The position numbers were made by a program, and so were the translations under genes. Below are positions 44,571-55,653 of a stretch of 64,000 bases of DNA, one piece after another. The first letter of the stretch is position 1, and each line of letters opens with the position of its first letter. The DNA comes from Rotaria socialis. Taxonomy: Eukaryota; Rotifera; Eurotatoria; Philodinida; Philodinidae. The notes beneath the pieces were generated by a model. The model saw only the letters and a program-made list of their open reading frames with translations. It did not search any database and was not told the DNA's origin. The DNA lies in assembly GCA_905331475.1 (NCBI GenBank), contig CAJNYU010004529.1, forward strand, positions 62,001 through 126,000. Reading direction: 5' to 3'.

Positions 44571-45756
44571 GTATATGCTTTTCTCTGGCGGAATACTTAT
44601 ATCAATATTTTCTTGAATTAAAAATCACAGTTGGGCACAATTTAATGTCAGAGAATATCATCATTTATATAGTAATCGAGCTATTCAGCATTGCTTCTTT
44701 TTCTAAAACAGGCCAAAAAATGAACCAATCATTCGAACCCATAAACACGTCATTTTAAACTGAAATATGGTATTTTATGATATTTGAGATAACTGTGACA
44801 AAACAATGTCAATACTGTCAAATTTTTTGTATAACCAATGTCTATGAGCTTCTTGAGAAATTTTCAGCCTAGTTACCATAATTCTTCTTGTGATTCTATT
44901 CATGCCAATGGTGTATAGATTCATACTTCTGATAGTATCCATTGGTAATTTTCCTAAAAATTCGATCGGAAGTCGATTTTTCAATATTTTTTTAAAGTGG
45001 CTAGAGCTTCATCATTTAAGCGCTAAACTATGAATGTACTAAATATGAATTCGGTGATGGCTAAGTGTATTATTTTCCATGTTTTTATTTGCATAGTAAA
45101 CGATACTTTATTTATTTAAGCAATATTTAATCAAATTAATTAGTAGTTTTGATTCTTTGATGAAAGAGAAATATTTATTTCAATAAATGAAAATCCCTGC
45201 CTTTAAAAAATTAACATAAGAGTGGGGAAAAAGTACTTCTATTCATATTTTATTATTTTTAAATGATTTCTTTGCCAATTGATTATGGATATAGTTGATA
45301 AATATCCTAAAGATTTTTGCGACTATGGACCTCAACTGCATTTTCCAAATAATAGGCTTAGAACGCTATAAAAGCTATCTGATATCGGTGAAATATTATG
45401 GGAACTACATAGGTATCTTCATTTATCCTTTTGAATGCCATTTCAGCGTTTCCAAGAATATTGGTTTTCCGTTCTGTTTCACCAAGAAAAAAGTAGTTTT
45501 AAAATACTTTAAGAGTGTTAAAATTAGCAGTTAAGGGATCTTATAAGGTATTTTCAAAAACTTGAGATCTCTAAAGGATTCTCAATGGGCTCGGAACCAT
45601 TTCAGTTTTTCTGGAAACGCATTTTTTAGAGTACATACTTATTGACAAAAACGGCGAATATGCAGTCGTGACTATTTTGTGACATAATGAAAAGGCTATT
45701 GTGATAGTCAAGTATCGTACACTTCAGTAGATCTCAATCAAAACATATCCCAGGAC
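44571..45756. other. Intergenic, no gene recognised
   Basis: Short frames at 44775-44984 (minus) and 45295-45534 (plus) have no recognisable family. No gene supported. Confidence 0.35.
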
Positions 45757-46012
45757 GCTTGATCCGACAGTTGGATCCCGTCGGGTCCTATCGGAAAAAC
45801 CATCGGACTATGTCGGATACGATAGGAATTCGTTGAAAGTTGTCCGATGACGGAAAGTGTCGGAATACCAGAATTCCGACAGGAATCACGGTTACTCCGA
45901 CACTTTCCGTCATCCGACAACTTCCTGTCGGAATCTGATACCAAAGATTCTGCCGGAATTCATGGGATCCTATAGGATCCTATTGGCCAGTTTCCCCCTG
46001 GAATCTGACAGA
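45757..46012. repeat. Foldback repeat rich in TGTCGGA/TCCGACA and GGATCCTATAGGATCC
   Basis: 27-bp arms at 45838-45864 and 45896-45922 (core GTCCGATGACGGAAAGTG) are inverted with one mismatch. Around them TCGGA/TCCGA alternate, and a perfect GGATCCTATAGGATCC palindrome lies near 45965. It is GC-richer than the flanks and non-coding. Confidence 0.75.
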
Positions 46013-46416
46013 TCCATGAAATAGCTCAAGTAAGTCAATAGAGGACTTGATCGAGCAAAGTAAAAATAAATAAATGTAGTTAAACATATGACAATCATTT
46101 TTCATCAAGCCATTTGCTTAAAAATCGACTAGCCATTCTGTACAAAACGATTCATTTTATCAGACACCTGGCTACACCATTTGTCTCATTATACAATTGA
46201 TTTAAAAATTTTGAATAAATATGCTTGCAGATGTTATACACTTGAATATCGATATGATGAAGTTGTACTGATTTATTTTTGCAAAGTTAAGTTTTTACGT
46301 GGCTATTTAAAGATTTGCATATTTTTATTAGTTACGAACTAGACAATATAGAAACATAGATAAACTACATAGAAACGTTTGCTCTAGTCATGATAAAGAC
46401 AACGAAGAATGAAACG
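46013..46416. other. Intergenic, no gene recognised
   Basis: AT-rich, nothing supported. It would be the 3' flank of the GPCR pseudogene. Confidence 0.35.
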
Positions 46417-47385
46417 TTAATTTAAAAGATTACCCACAGTTGTTGCTGCAGTACCCATCTGTGGTACAGTAAGAGTTTGCATTTGTGGTGCAACTCTTCT
46501 ATTGTTCTTCTTACATGTTAGCATGCTAAAACATTCACCTCAAAATTCATCATATGTGATCATATACAATGGAAAAGATAATGCATAGTAGGAGTAAACA
46601 AGACAATCAAATGGCCACAAAAGTGTGTTGCTTGACGAGGAAAAAGAATGCAAAAGCTACATTTGATGGTACAGTCATAAACAAGAAGATAAATGTTGTA
46701 ATAACTAGTGTAGTTGAAATAGATCAATGTTGACTCATTGTAGCACGTCTTAAACGAATCAAGGGATAAATCACACTACTTGAATGTACCCATTAATACA
46801 GATGGTATACAATTATATACGATAAAATTTACATTACCTCAAAGCGGATTGACACTATTCAACCAAAAATAAACAGTAATTGTACCATTGGCTTTATAGT
46901 AACAAACGAAAAGAAAAAAAATTAAAATTAAACAGAGCAAGAATGCATATAATGCATGCAATTATAATAAGAACACTTCGGTTGGCCGAGCCATATCCGA
47001 TGAAGACGCTCAATGATAAATGTCGATGCAAACATGCAAAAACGCGATGTCAAGCTGTCGATTTTGGCACGAAATAGCTGAGAAAAGAAATAGTTTTGTA
47101 GGATACTAACGAATATGTTACTATATGGAATTTGTAGGTATTTTTGAGATAATGATCAAGATTCCATCCATATAACATGAGAATATTAAAGACAGCCATA
47201 GCACGCATATAATGTAGCGTTGGTCTTGCTAGCGGATTTCTCAACATTGACCGACAAAGAACAATCAACGTTCAACTATTGAATGAAGTATCCAAAATAA
47301 TTAAAGTTAACGAATAGTAGCCAACAATCAAAGTGTCTCTTGATCGATCAATTTTCGTTGTCGCTGTTGTATTACCAGTTGGCAT
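46417..47385 (-). pseudogene. Rhodopsin-like GPCR pseudogene
   Basis: On the minus strand a frame starts MPTGNTTATTKIDRS and gives TM1-like VGYYSLTLIILDTSFNS, then TGA (47274-47272), then TLIVLCRSMLRNPLARPTLHYMRAMAVFNILMLYG, the loop and TM2 pattern of rhodopsin-like receptors. Further on, pieces in shifted frames look like TM3 (SRFCMFASTFI), TM4 (VLIIIACIICILALFNF) and TM6 (FIFLFMTVPSNVAFAFFFLV). The tail (CKKNNRRVAPQMQ...) ends with TAA at 46417. At least one stop and several frame changes disable it. The overall order and spacing are those of a receptor gene. The ligand class cannot be told; peptide-receptor-like is a guess. Confidence 0.7.
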
Positions 47386-50300
47386 TGTATAGTTTACTGT
47401 TAATTTTTCAAATTTGTTTCCTTAAAGCAACGAATAGTTCTATAAAGAACTGAATGTCTTATAGAAAAAAAATAGACAAAATCTGATATTTTTCGCTGGG
47501 AAAACTGAAGTGTTACACTTCACTCCCGTCTCTGCTTCGGATGATTAATATTTTCACGAATGGCAGTATATAATAGTTTTACAAAAGACTTTTCTCCTAC
47601 GAATAACCTCTCTGATATCATAATGAAGAGCATAATTGGTATAGTACTGGTCTGTTGATATGTTCTTTATCATGTTGTTAAGAAATAAGAAAAAAAAGGC
47701 AAGATAGAATGAAGAATGCTCTGTCAAATCCATAGTTAACAAAATTGTGTTCGATATATTCATACAAAAAATTAATTTCGTCAATCTATTTTTTAGTCAG
47801 TTGAGTCGTTCCGCTAGCTGTGGACTATGTAAGTTAATTATGACAGCTTCCTTGTGTTTTCTGACCTATGTATATGCTCTTTTTCTCTATCAGCTTAACA
47901 TTTATTGTGCTTTGTCTGTCATTCAATGACTTATTATGAATGATAGATGGCAAGAAAGACGTAAGAGATGAAGAATTTAATTAGCAACATTATAATCTTA
48001 AAGCTCTAATTCTTCAGTTTGTACTTTTCGAAACCGAAGCTGATTACGTTAAATTTAGCCATTTGAATTATCTATCATCGTTCTAAATTATCGCATTTAT
48101 ATTTTAATCTTAAAATCCTTCAATAAATAAGAATCTTTATTTAATGGCGCATTTTTTGACATCCAGAAAACCTATATTTTCTCTATTTAAATAATGGCGT
48201 AGGCGAAAAAGATACTAATATATTTTGCATGAATTAAAATTTGGTTTTCAGAATACGAGCGTATCGATAAAGAAAAAACGAAGCTCAAATTCAATTTTAT
48301 CGTACCAATAATCAAAAGAACCTTTAGTGAATAATTTAAATATCATCGAACAAGTTTTCATCTGTAGCTATAACTTGTGATGTTTTTATCCTTTCCTACT
48401 CTAAGCTCTTCATTTAAATGAAGATAATTCTACCTTTTGTGATGTAATAAAACTAGTTTTGTTGACAAAAGTAGGTTTTATTCTGAGCTTCTTTTCTTAA
48501 TCTGTTTGAAATTATTTTGAAAACATGTCCTTTGCGTCGTATTATCTGTTTTTTTTAAAGAAAATATTTCGTATCTAAGCAGAAAAAACGCTTTCTAATT
48601 GTTTTCTAATCAAACTATTTGCGCGTTACCAATAAGTTATTTCAAAAGCAATCATTGCTTCAAGGGTTTTGTGTGGTACCGGTTGTGTATGAGCATGTCA
48701 TTGAAGAATGGGCCAACATTCGAAACCTAAAGCTAACTTTTCGGTCGCCCTCCAACGGAATTTTTAATGATTTGTTTTTGCGAAATTTTTCAATTAGGAT
48801 TCCTAGTGTCAGAGCCCGACGAGCGTGGGGAGATCGTATTGATATTACGTCGATATCATTTTTTTGTATAGATAAACACAAACTCAATTTTGATAGCCAA
48901 TGTTCTTTCCAAAATTTCAAAAGAAAAATATTGTTGTTTCCTAAATTTTCTAATGTTATTGAAAGTCAGCTTATTTCGTTTACATTGCAAGAAACGTTTA
49001 AAAGAACATTTCGAAATAACTAAAACGAAATTCATTTCAACATTTTATTCCTTTCATGGTACATCTACGTCCAGTGTTCTTGTGATGAGATGATAGACTC
49101 TAATTTATTCCTGATTAGATTCATTGAACTGAAACGAGTATCATCTGACGATCTTTTGTTTATCGATATGAAATATTAACATTACAGATGCTCCTCAGAC
49201 ATGCCTAAAATTATTTTACTTCTTTACAATGATTTTCACTTCGATCACAAGTTTTTGTTTACTATTATTTAATTAACATTTTGTTTTCATTTCTTATGCT
49301 TAAAAAAATCGTAATATAAAGCCCCGTTGAGTGTTTATGTATCAATAACTAACATGAATTGCGTTGTTAAAATTATTTCCACCCGATCTTTTGAAACTTG
49401 TCAGAGAAATTTGATACTTCAAATCTATACCTAGTTCCTACTAAAAATGCTCGCTCTGCTATTGATTTGAAATGAATATTAGTAATTAGTAGAGAATAAA
49501 AGAAAACAAAATACATCTCCATGTTCTATAATACATTTCTTTCGCTTGTTCTTTCTTCAAAAAGAAAACATTAAACACAAAAAGAAAATGTGCAAATTGA
49601 AACAACGAAAACAACTCATTACTTCTCAAACATTACTATTCGTCCATAGAATACTTACAACAGAATTAATATTCACGATTCGATCGAGTGAGTATTTAAA
49701 ATTTGAGTTCATACTATTCACAACTGCATTAACTATCTGATATATTTTAAAATGTCTCAAAACATTGTCGTAGAGTCACGTAAAGAATCTTGTTTTAAGT
49801 TCAATGAAAGGGCATAGAAGTCAAAATAGACTATTCTTAGCGACAGAAAAGAATAAAAAATTCGAATAATAAACAAATAATAAAAATTATTTTTCCTTTT
49901 CATGCTACCATCTTGTAAGATCTTACAAGTATCAAAATAGATTGGCAACAATCTGACTTGAGTAATATTTAGGTTATGATGAAATATTTTTTAGCTTCCA
50001 AATTTTCGATTTTTATAAAATCTCACACTGAATCGTCTTACATAGATTCTTCATGAGATCCTGCTTATGTTTTATTTGACTTTGTAATTTTATGGCAAAT
50101 AGTTACTAGTATAATCATATCGTATAGGGTTGCTTTTAAGCACAAGTGTTTGAATACATAAATGTTAGTAGTCTTTTCGCATGCGAGCAGAATGAAGACA
50201 AACTAAACGCATAGCCCCTGTTTTCGGATTTTTTTATTGGCATCGCAAATTAGAAGCTATTTAGTAAGTTGTTTTTATCAATAATCAGCAAGCATAATAT

Positions 50301-50433
50301 TGATAGAATATGCAAAGTGATTATCTTCTTGGTAGTAATTTGGCTGTACAGAGATGTTGAATATGCTCTTTTAAACGGCGCATATACCTTGGAATTTTCA
50401 AAACTATACCGAAATTAGAATTAATCTCACTTG

Positions 50434-50435
<2 letters not shown>
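47386..50435. other. Intergenic, no gene recognised
   Basis: About 3 kb of AT-rich DNA. The plus-strand frame 48619-49023 (134 residues) overlaps a minus-strand frame and matches no family I know, so I do not call it a gene. No other structure was found. Confidence 0.35.
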
Positions 50436-50497
<62 letters not shown>

Positions 50498-50526
50498 NNN
50501 NNNNNNNCCCCCCCCCCCCCCCCCCC
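50436..50526. repeat. Poly-G / N / poly-C tract (assembly junction)
   Basis: A run of about 62 G, ten N and about 19 C. As in the repeat at 26584-27245, the flip from G to C across N suggests the assembler bridged a homopolymer with reads in the wrong orientation. Confidence 0.85.
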
Positions 50527-50719
50527 ACAAATGAACATTATGATTTACATACTAAAAATAATCACTACCTCTGCTAGTAGCGTAATCAGAGTTTACCAAG
50601 TGGTTGGGTGACACCCAAGTATATCCTGATCTGGCTGCACACAATTCCCATTGCCTAGATTTACCCATGCAAATTTTTTCTTCTCTAGCTGAGAGAATAA
50701 CAGTAGTTTCTATTTAGAT

Positions 50720-53473
50720 ATGTCATCAAAATCTCGAACTCAAACAGGGAAAGTTTTTATACCACAGCATTTGGCATCGAAAATACAAAATCTCCTTGCT
50801 GAGATGTCCCGATCGGTAAATCCAGAAAAAAAATATAAACCAATAATGGCGACACTAACAACATCTGAGCGAAGTAAAACCAAGGTTAATCTTAACATAT
50901 GTCGACCATTAAATTCGTCTCACTCTAATAGAATAATACCAAAAGAGACATTAAAGCGTAACGAAGATCTAGAAGACTTAATCATTGTTTGGCTTGATCA
51001 ACATATGAACGAAACAGAAAGCGAATTCATTACGAGAAAACGTGATTTACGTCAAGTCATTGATTGTTTGATAGCATTCAATGATATTGACAAATGTTTT
51101 GCGTATATTAAAAGTATCGAACAAGAAAAAATATTTTTCATCGTATCTGGAGCATTGGGACGGAATTTCATGGATGATTTAAATGATTATTCTCAAATTA
51201 TTTTCATATATTTTTATTGCTCCAATGAGAATTATTATAGAAGTTGGAAAAAAAATTATAAAAAAGTTGTCGGTGCTTTTGCCACTGAACATGAGCTAAT
51301 AACACAAATAACCAGTGATGTTTCATCATTTTTCCAGAATATTTTACCGATCAGTGTTATAAATTCTATTGACATCACTGAAAAATCAACGCGAGATTTA
51401 ACTAAAAGTCAAGCTCAATTTATGTGGTCTCAAATTTTAATGGAAATACTACTTGATCTACCTCAAACACCGGAATCAAAACAAGACTTCATTGACGAGT
51501 GCCGTCGACGATATAAAAACAATGTTTCTCAACAAACCAAAATTACTGAATTCGAAAAAACTTATAAACCTTCGAATGCTCTTTCTTGGTATGCAACCGA
51601 CAGCTTTTTATATCGTATTGTTAATAAGGCGCTGCGTACACAAAATATAATCTACATTTTCAAATGTAGATTTTTTATTATCGACGTTTATCAACAACTG
51701 AAAACATTTTATTCAGAATTTATTAAAAATTTCAAAAAAAACACTTTCACCGTTTTTCGAGGACAATCCATGGCAGCTGACGAGTTTTCTAAACTGCAAA
51801 AAAATATCAATGGATTTATTTCAATTAATTCATTCTTTTCTACAAGTCTTTCATCTGCAGTGAGCTTGCCCTACACCGGTGAAGGAAAACGTCGGCCTCT
51901 GTTTGAATCAGTATTATTTGAAATTGAACTTAAATTGGATATAAACACGGTACCATTCGCTGATATCGCCAAGGAAAGCCACATGAAGTCTGAAAACGAA
52001 GTACTTCTTTGCATGGGAGCTATTTTTCGCATAGAATCCATTGATAAACGCTATGATGACTTATGGCATGTGAAATTGATTTCGGTCGATAGAAATGATA
52101 ATTCAAAATTAGCTGGTTTAAAAAACTATTTAAAAAACGAAACGAACGAAACTCTAACTTGTTTAGCACTGGGAAAAATTTTACAGAAGATGGGAGAATA
52201 TGACAAAGCGCAAGCTCTTTACGAAATCTTATTAGCCGAACTTCCATCAAATCATCTCGATATAGCCGGACTTTATAATGATTTCGGAATGACTATTTTC
52301 AAAACCCAGAAAGATTCTAAGATGGTACTGAGCTATCTCATTCAATCTCTACAACTGCAAATGAAAACATTTCCAAAATATTTTCTGTGCTATACACGAA
52401 CATTGAGTAATATTGCTTCGGTATATTGTGAACGTCGAAATTTTAAACGATCGTTAAGTTTACTTCATGTTACTCTGCAAATATTAGATTTGGATGTTTC
52501 AACAAATAACTCGAACGCAATAGCATCACAACGATCAGAAATCTGTAACAATATCGGCCAGATTTATTTTAAATTAGGACAATTATCTTTATCGTTGAAA
52601 TATCTTAAAATATCGCTTAAAATTGAGAGAAAAATCTTGCCTGTCAATCATCCTGACATTGCATTAACATTGAATAATATTGGAACGATTTATTTGGGAC
52701 GATTAGATTATGAAAAGGCTGGGAAATCCTTTGAAGAAGCAGTTGAAATTGTAGAAGAATGTTTAACACTCGAACAGCATGCTGATATCGCACAACTATA
52801 TAACAATATAGGACTCATTGAATATAATCGCGACAATCTTGATAAAGCACTCCTTTATTATGATAAAGCACTCACACTTCAATTGAAATGTTTGCCATCT
52901 ATTCATTGGCAAACAGCTGCAGTGTACAATAATATGGGCCATATCTTCTTTGAGAAAGTCGAATATAAAATAGCATTGAAAATGTTTCAAAAATCTTTAA
53001 ATATTGGAGAACAATGTCAGCCTTCGAATCATCCTGAAATAAGTCATATACATCAAAATATCGGTAAAGTTTATCGTGCTTTAAAAGATTATCCCCGAGC
53101 GCTAATTCATTGTATAAATGCTGTGCAAATCGGTCTTAAATGTTTACCATCAACAGATTCCTACATAGCAGAAGCATATCGAGGTCTTGCTCGAGTTTAT
53201 AATGATCTCGAGAATTATCCGGTGGCAATGCAAAATTTTCAAAAGGCTCTAGATATCTATGTGAAAAAGCCACCAATAGACAAAAAGTATCTTGCTACCC
53301 TGTACGAAGACATCGGTATTGGATACTATAATTCAAAACAATACCATGATTCCTTGAAAAATTTACAGAAAGCAGTGAAAATATTTCGGAATTGCGATTC
53401 AACCCAATATGATGAATGCGTTAACAAGGCACAAGAACTCATTAAAGAGATCATGGGTCTACAATCAAATTAA
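50720..53473 (+). CDS. ADP-ribosyltransferase fused to kinesin-light-chain-type TPR repeats
   Basis: An intronless 917-residue frame from ATG 50720. Residues about 1-290 are an uncharacterised N-terminal region. The ART domain (about 290-460) has the R-S-E elements of arginine-type mono-ADP-ribosyltransferases: Arg347 in TVFRGQS, Ser374 in the FFSTS strand, and Glu425-x-Glu427 in SENEVLL. Residues about 475-905 hold roughly nine TPRs in the kinesin-light-chain spacing (LYNNIGLIEYNRDNLDKAL, VYNNMGHIFF, IHQNIGKVYRAL and others). ART transfers ADP-ribose from NAD+ to a protein; the TPR array probably selects the target. No signal peptide or membrane helix, so cytoplasmic is likely. This fusion is abundant in bdelloid rotifers as I recall. 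The catalytic residues are all kept, so it should be active; the substrate is unknown. An AATAAA-like AAAATAAAAATA lies about 55 bp after the stop. Confidence 0.92.
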   Translation: MSSKSRTQTGKVFIPQHLASKIQNLLAEMSRSVNPEKKYKPIMATLTTSERSKTKVNLNICRPLNSSHSNRIIPKETLKRNEDLEDLIIVWLDQHMNETESEFITRKRDLRQVIDCLIAFNDIDKCFAYIKSIEQEKIFFIVSGALGRNFMDDLNDYSQIIFIYFYCSNENYYRSWKKNYKKVVGAFATEHELITQITSDVSSFFQNILPISVINSIDITEKSTRDLTKSQAQFMWSQILMEILLDLPQTPESKQDFIDECRRRYKNNVSQQTKITEFEKTYKPSNALSWYATDSFLYRIVNKALRTQNIIYIFKCRFFIIDVYQQLKTFYSEFIKNFKKNTFTVFRGQSMAADEFSKLQKNINGFISINSFFSTSLSSAVSLPYTGEGKRRPLFESVLFEIELKLDINTVPFADIAKESHMKSENEVLLCMGAIFRIESIDKRYDDLWHVKLISVDRNDNSKLAGLKNYLKNETNETLTCLALGKILQKMGEYDKAQALYEILLAELPSNHLDIAGLYNDFGMTIFKTQKDSKMVLSYLIQSLQLQMKTFPKYFLCYTRTLSNIASVYCERRNFKRSLSLLHVTLQILDLDVSTNNSNAIASQRSEICNNIGQIYFKLGQLSLSLKYLKISLKIERKILPVNHPDIALTLNNIGTIYLGRLDYEKAGKSFEEAVEIVEECLTLEQHADIAQLYNNIGLIEYNRDNLDKALLYYDKALTLQLKCLPSIHWQTAAVYNNMGHIFFEKVEYKIALKMFQKSLNIGEQCQPSNHPEISHIHQNIGKVYRALKDYPRALIHCINAVQIGLKCLPSTDSYIAEAYRGLARVYNDLENYPVAMQNFQKALDIYVKKPPIDKKYLATLYEDIGIGYYNSKQYHDSLKNLQKAVKIFRNCDSTQYDECVNKAQELIKEIMGLQSN

Positions 53474-55653
53474 TGGGTTACGACATACGTAAAGACTAAA
53501 TCATTGATGCATGACGTGAAATTTTAAAATAAAAATACGTACATCTCTGGATAATATACTTTTTTTTTCATAGATGACGATTGCTATGAATTTGGCTGAT
53601 CTCAGAGAAGATTTGCGTCTACATATCTAAGGTGGAGACTGCAATCATTGAAAACGATGGCGACCGGAATTTCACTAATAACCCTACCCCAAACGAGAGA
53701 ACAATGAAGATTAAAAATTGATTATTTAAAATTTCGTAGAAATAGAACTTTATTTTTCAATTCCTTACAAATTTTTCATATTACTTCAAATGAGCGAACT
53801 GTGGAAATCGTCATAAGAAAGTCATTCTTAATTTCTCAACTGGCGATGAAAACAAACATAATAAACTCATTTGTTTGTTGTCAAGTAGTTTAGATTTTCT
53901 TGTATCGAATGAAACTAAAATAAGATTCTAAAAAGATTTTACGAAAAATCATGATCGAATTCTGTCCATATTGCTGTGATATTAGACAATAAGACACAAG
54001 AAGCATTGACAAACAAATAACTGTTCGATTTCGATGTTAAAACAAGATATGACACTCAAATAAATGACAGCAATAAACATCACATTGTATCGTAACGACA
54101 ACAATGAAGCAAATAAAAAAAGTATACGATGCAATTCGAATCGATATTCGTCTTGTTCAACGATCATGGATTGACAATCAATGCATACGCTATGTGACCA
54201 TCGTTTCTATTTGTACATGTGATCAAGCGATACAAACGAGTAAACTAATATTCAGTGATGACTAGCTATCATGAATCATACTAACCACACTATTATACAG
54301 TAAACGAAGAAAAGAATTGCTAATCTAATGAAGTCATGTAGCATGAGGGTTCGTTAAAAATTTCACAAAAGAATATGTTATGTCTTTTAGTATAATATAA
54401 AATTTGCCGTTTAGAATAGCGTTGATGTAAATTTATTTCGGGGATAATTTGTTTTGTAAGCTTTCTTGATCTAAGAAGAAAACACAGTAACTTTATTGAT
54501 TAATGTGTCTGATTTCGAATACGGTATGTAATGTAAGAAAATATTTTTATCACTAAAATTATTTCATAAGAGATACGAAAATATATCATTCAAATGAATA
54601 AATTTCTTCTTATCAATACTTTCGGAATTCATTCAGTTTGAGAACTATTATTTCTACCACAAAATCATAACAGTTTCTAGCACACGTAATTAACAAAACA
54701 GAAATTAAATCGCTAATTCCTTCGATTCTTTTTAATATACACAATGGATTTTGCTGTGCAATATGAAATAACCATAGAGTTAAAAAGATAGTATTATGCA
54801 TCGAATTTCAAAGTGCATTCAAACGTTTTAAGATGAATGTAACTTATCACGGCATCTGTCATCGAAGGAATTTCACAATAGATTTGCCCCCAGACAGTGT
54901 ATGTTTAATAAGACTGAAAGTAGTATTTTTTAAGCTGAGCCCCTAGTCATACTTTTTTCTTGGTTCAACTTTCCTTTAAATAAAATAGTCTACGAGATAT
55001 TTATTTTCTCAAACTATTCTTAATATCAAGATAAAATAGATAGTAAAGTTAAAGTGATTAAGTCAATGAAATGAACTGCTTCATCATTAATCAGGAGATT
55101 AGTTTACGAATTTGGAAGAGGTGCATGAAGAATACTTTTAGATTGAATGACCATCGATAGTGTATAATCGAATAAATCTAAAGATATCGACTCAAAATTG
55201 AGCTACTACCAAGAGCACTAAGTCAAGCAAAATAAAAATGAAGCACGATTTTTAGCTTTACTCTGCAAGAATATTTTCGTTTTATGTAAGTTCAAATTAT
55301 TTTAAGAGTAGTAGAAGAGTTTCTGGCAACTAAATTCAGTCACAGTCCATTCGACTTACTGAAATCGAGAAACATATTCGTCTCGAATTGCTTTGAAGGG
55401 CGAGTTCTTTCGAATAGAAATGTCATGATTGTAGCCAGCATGTCAATTTACCATATCACCGTCAGGATCTCAACCTATTATTTATGATTATAAGCAAACA
55501 TAGTTTGCCAAAAATCAACATAGAAAAGCAACGAAAAACGTTTTGAAAATAGGATTCGGTTTTATTTTTCACATTCACTTCTCGCACATTATTCTTTTTA
55601 GGATTTATTCAATATATATCTAGGCGAAGTTTTATTTCACTGAGGCGAACAAA
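53474..55653. other. Intergenic between ART-TPR and ABCC loci
   Basis: About 2.2 kb, AT-rich. Short minus-strand frames 53982-54167 and 54613-54801 have no family resemblance. Nothing else is supported. Confidence 0.35.

Noticed and set aside
48619..49023. 134-residue plus-strand frame
   Set aside because: No recognisable domain, AT-rich codons, overlapped by an open minus-strand frame; possible but not supportable.
50321..50530. Poly-Pro/Gly frame on the minus strand
   Set aside because: Same cause: homopolymer run with N at an assembly junction.
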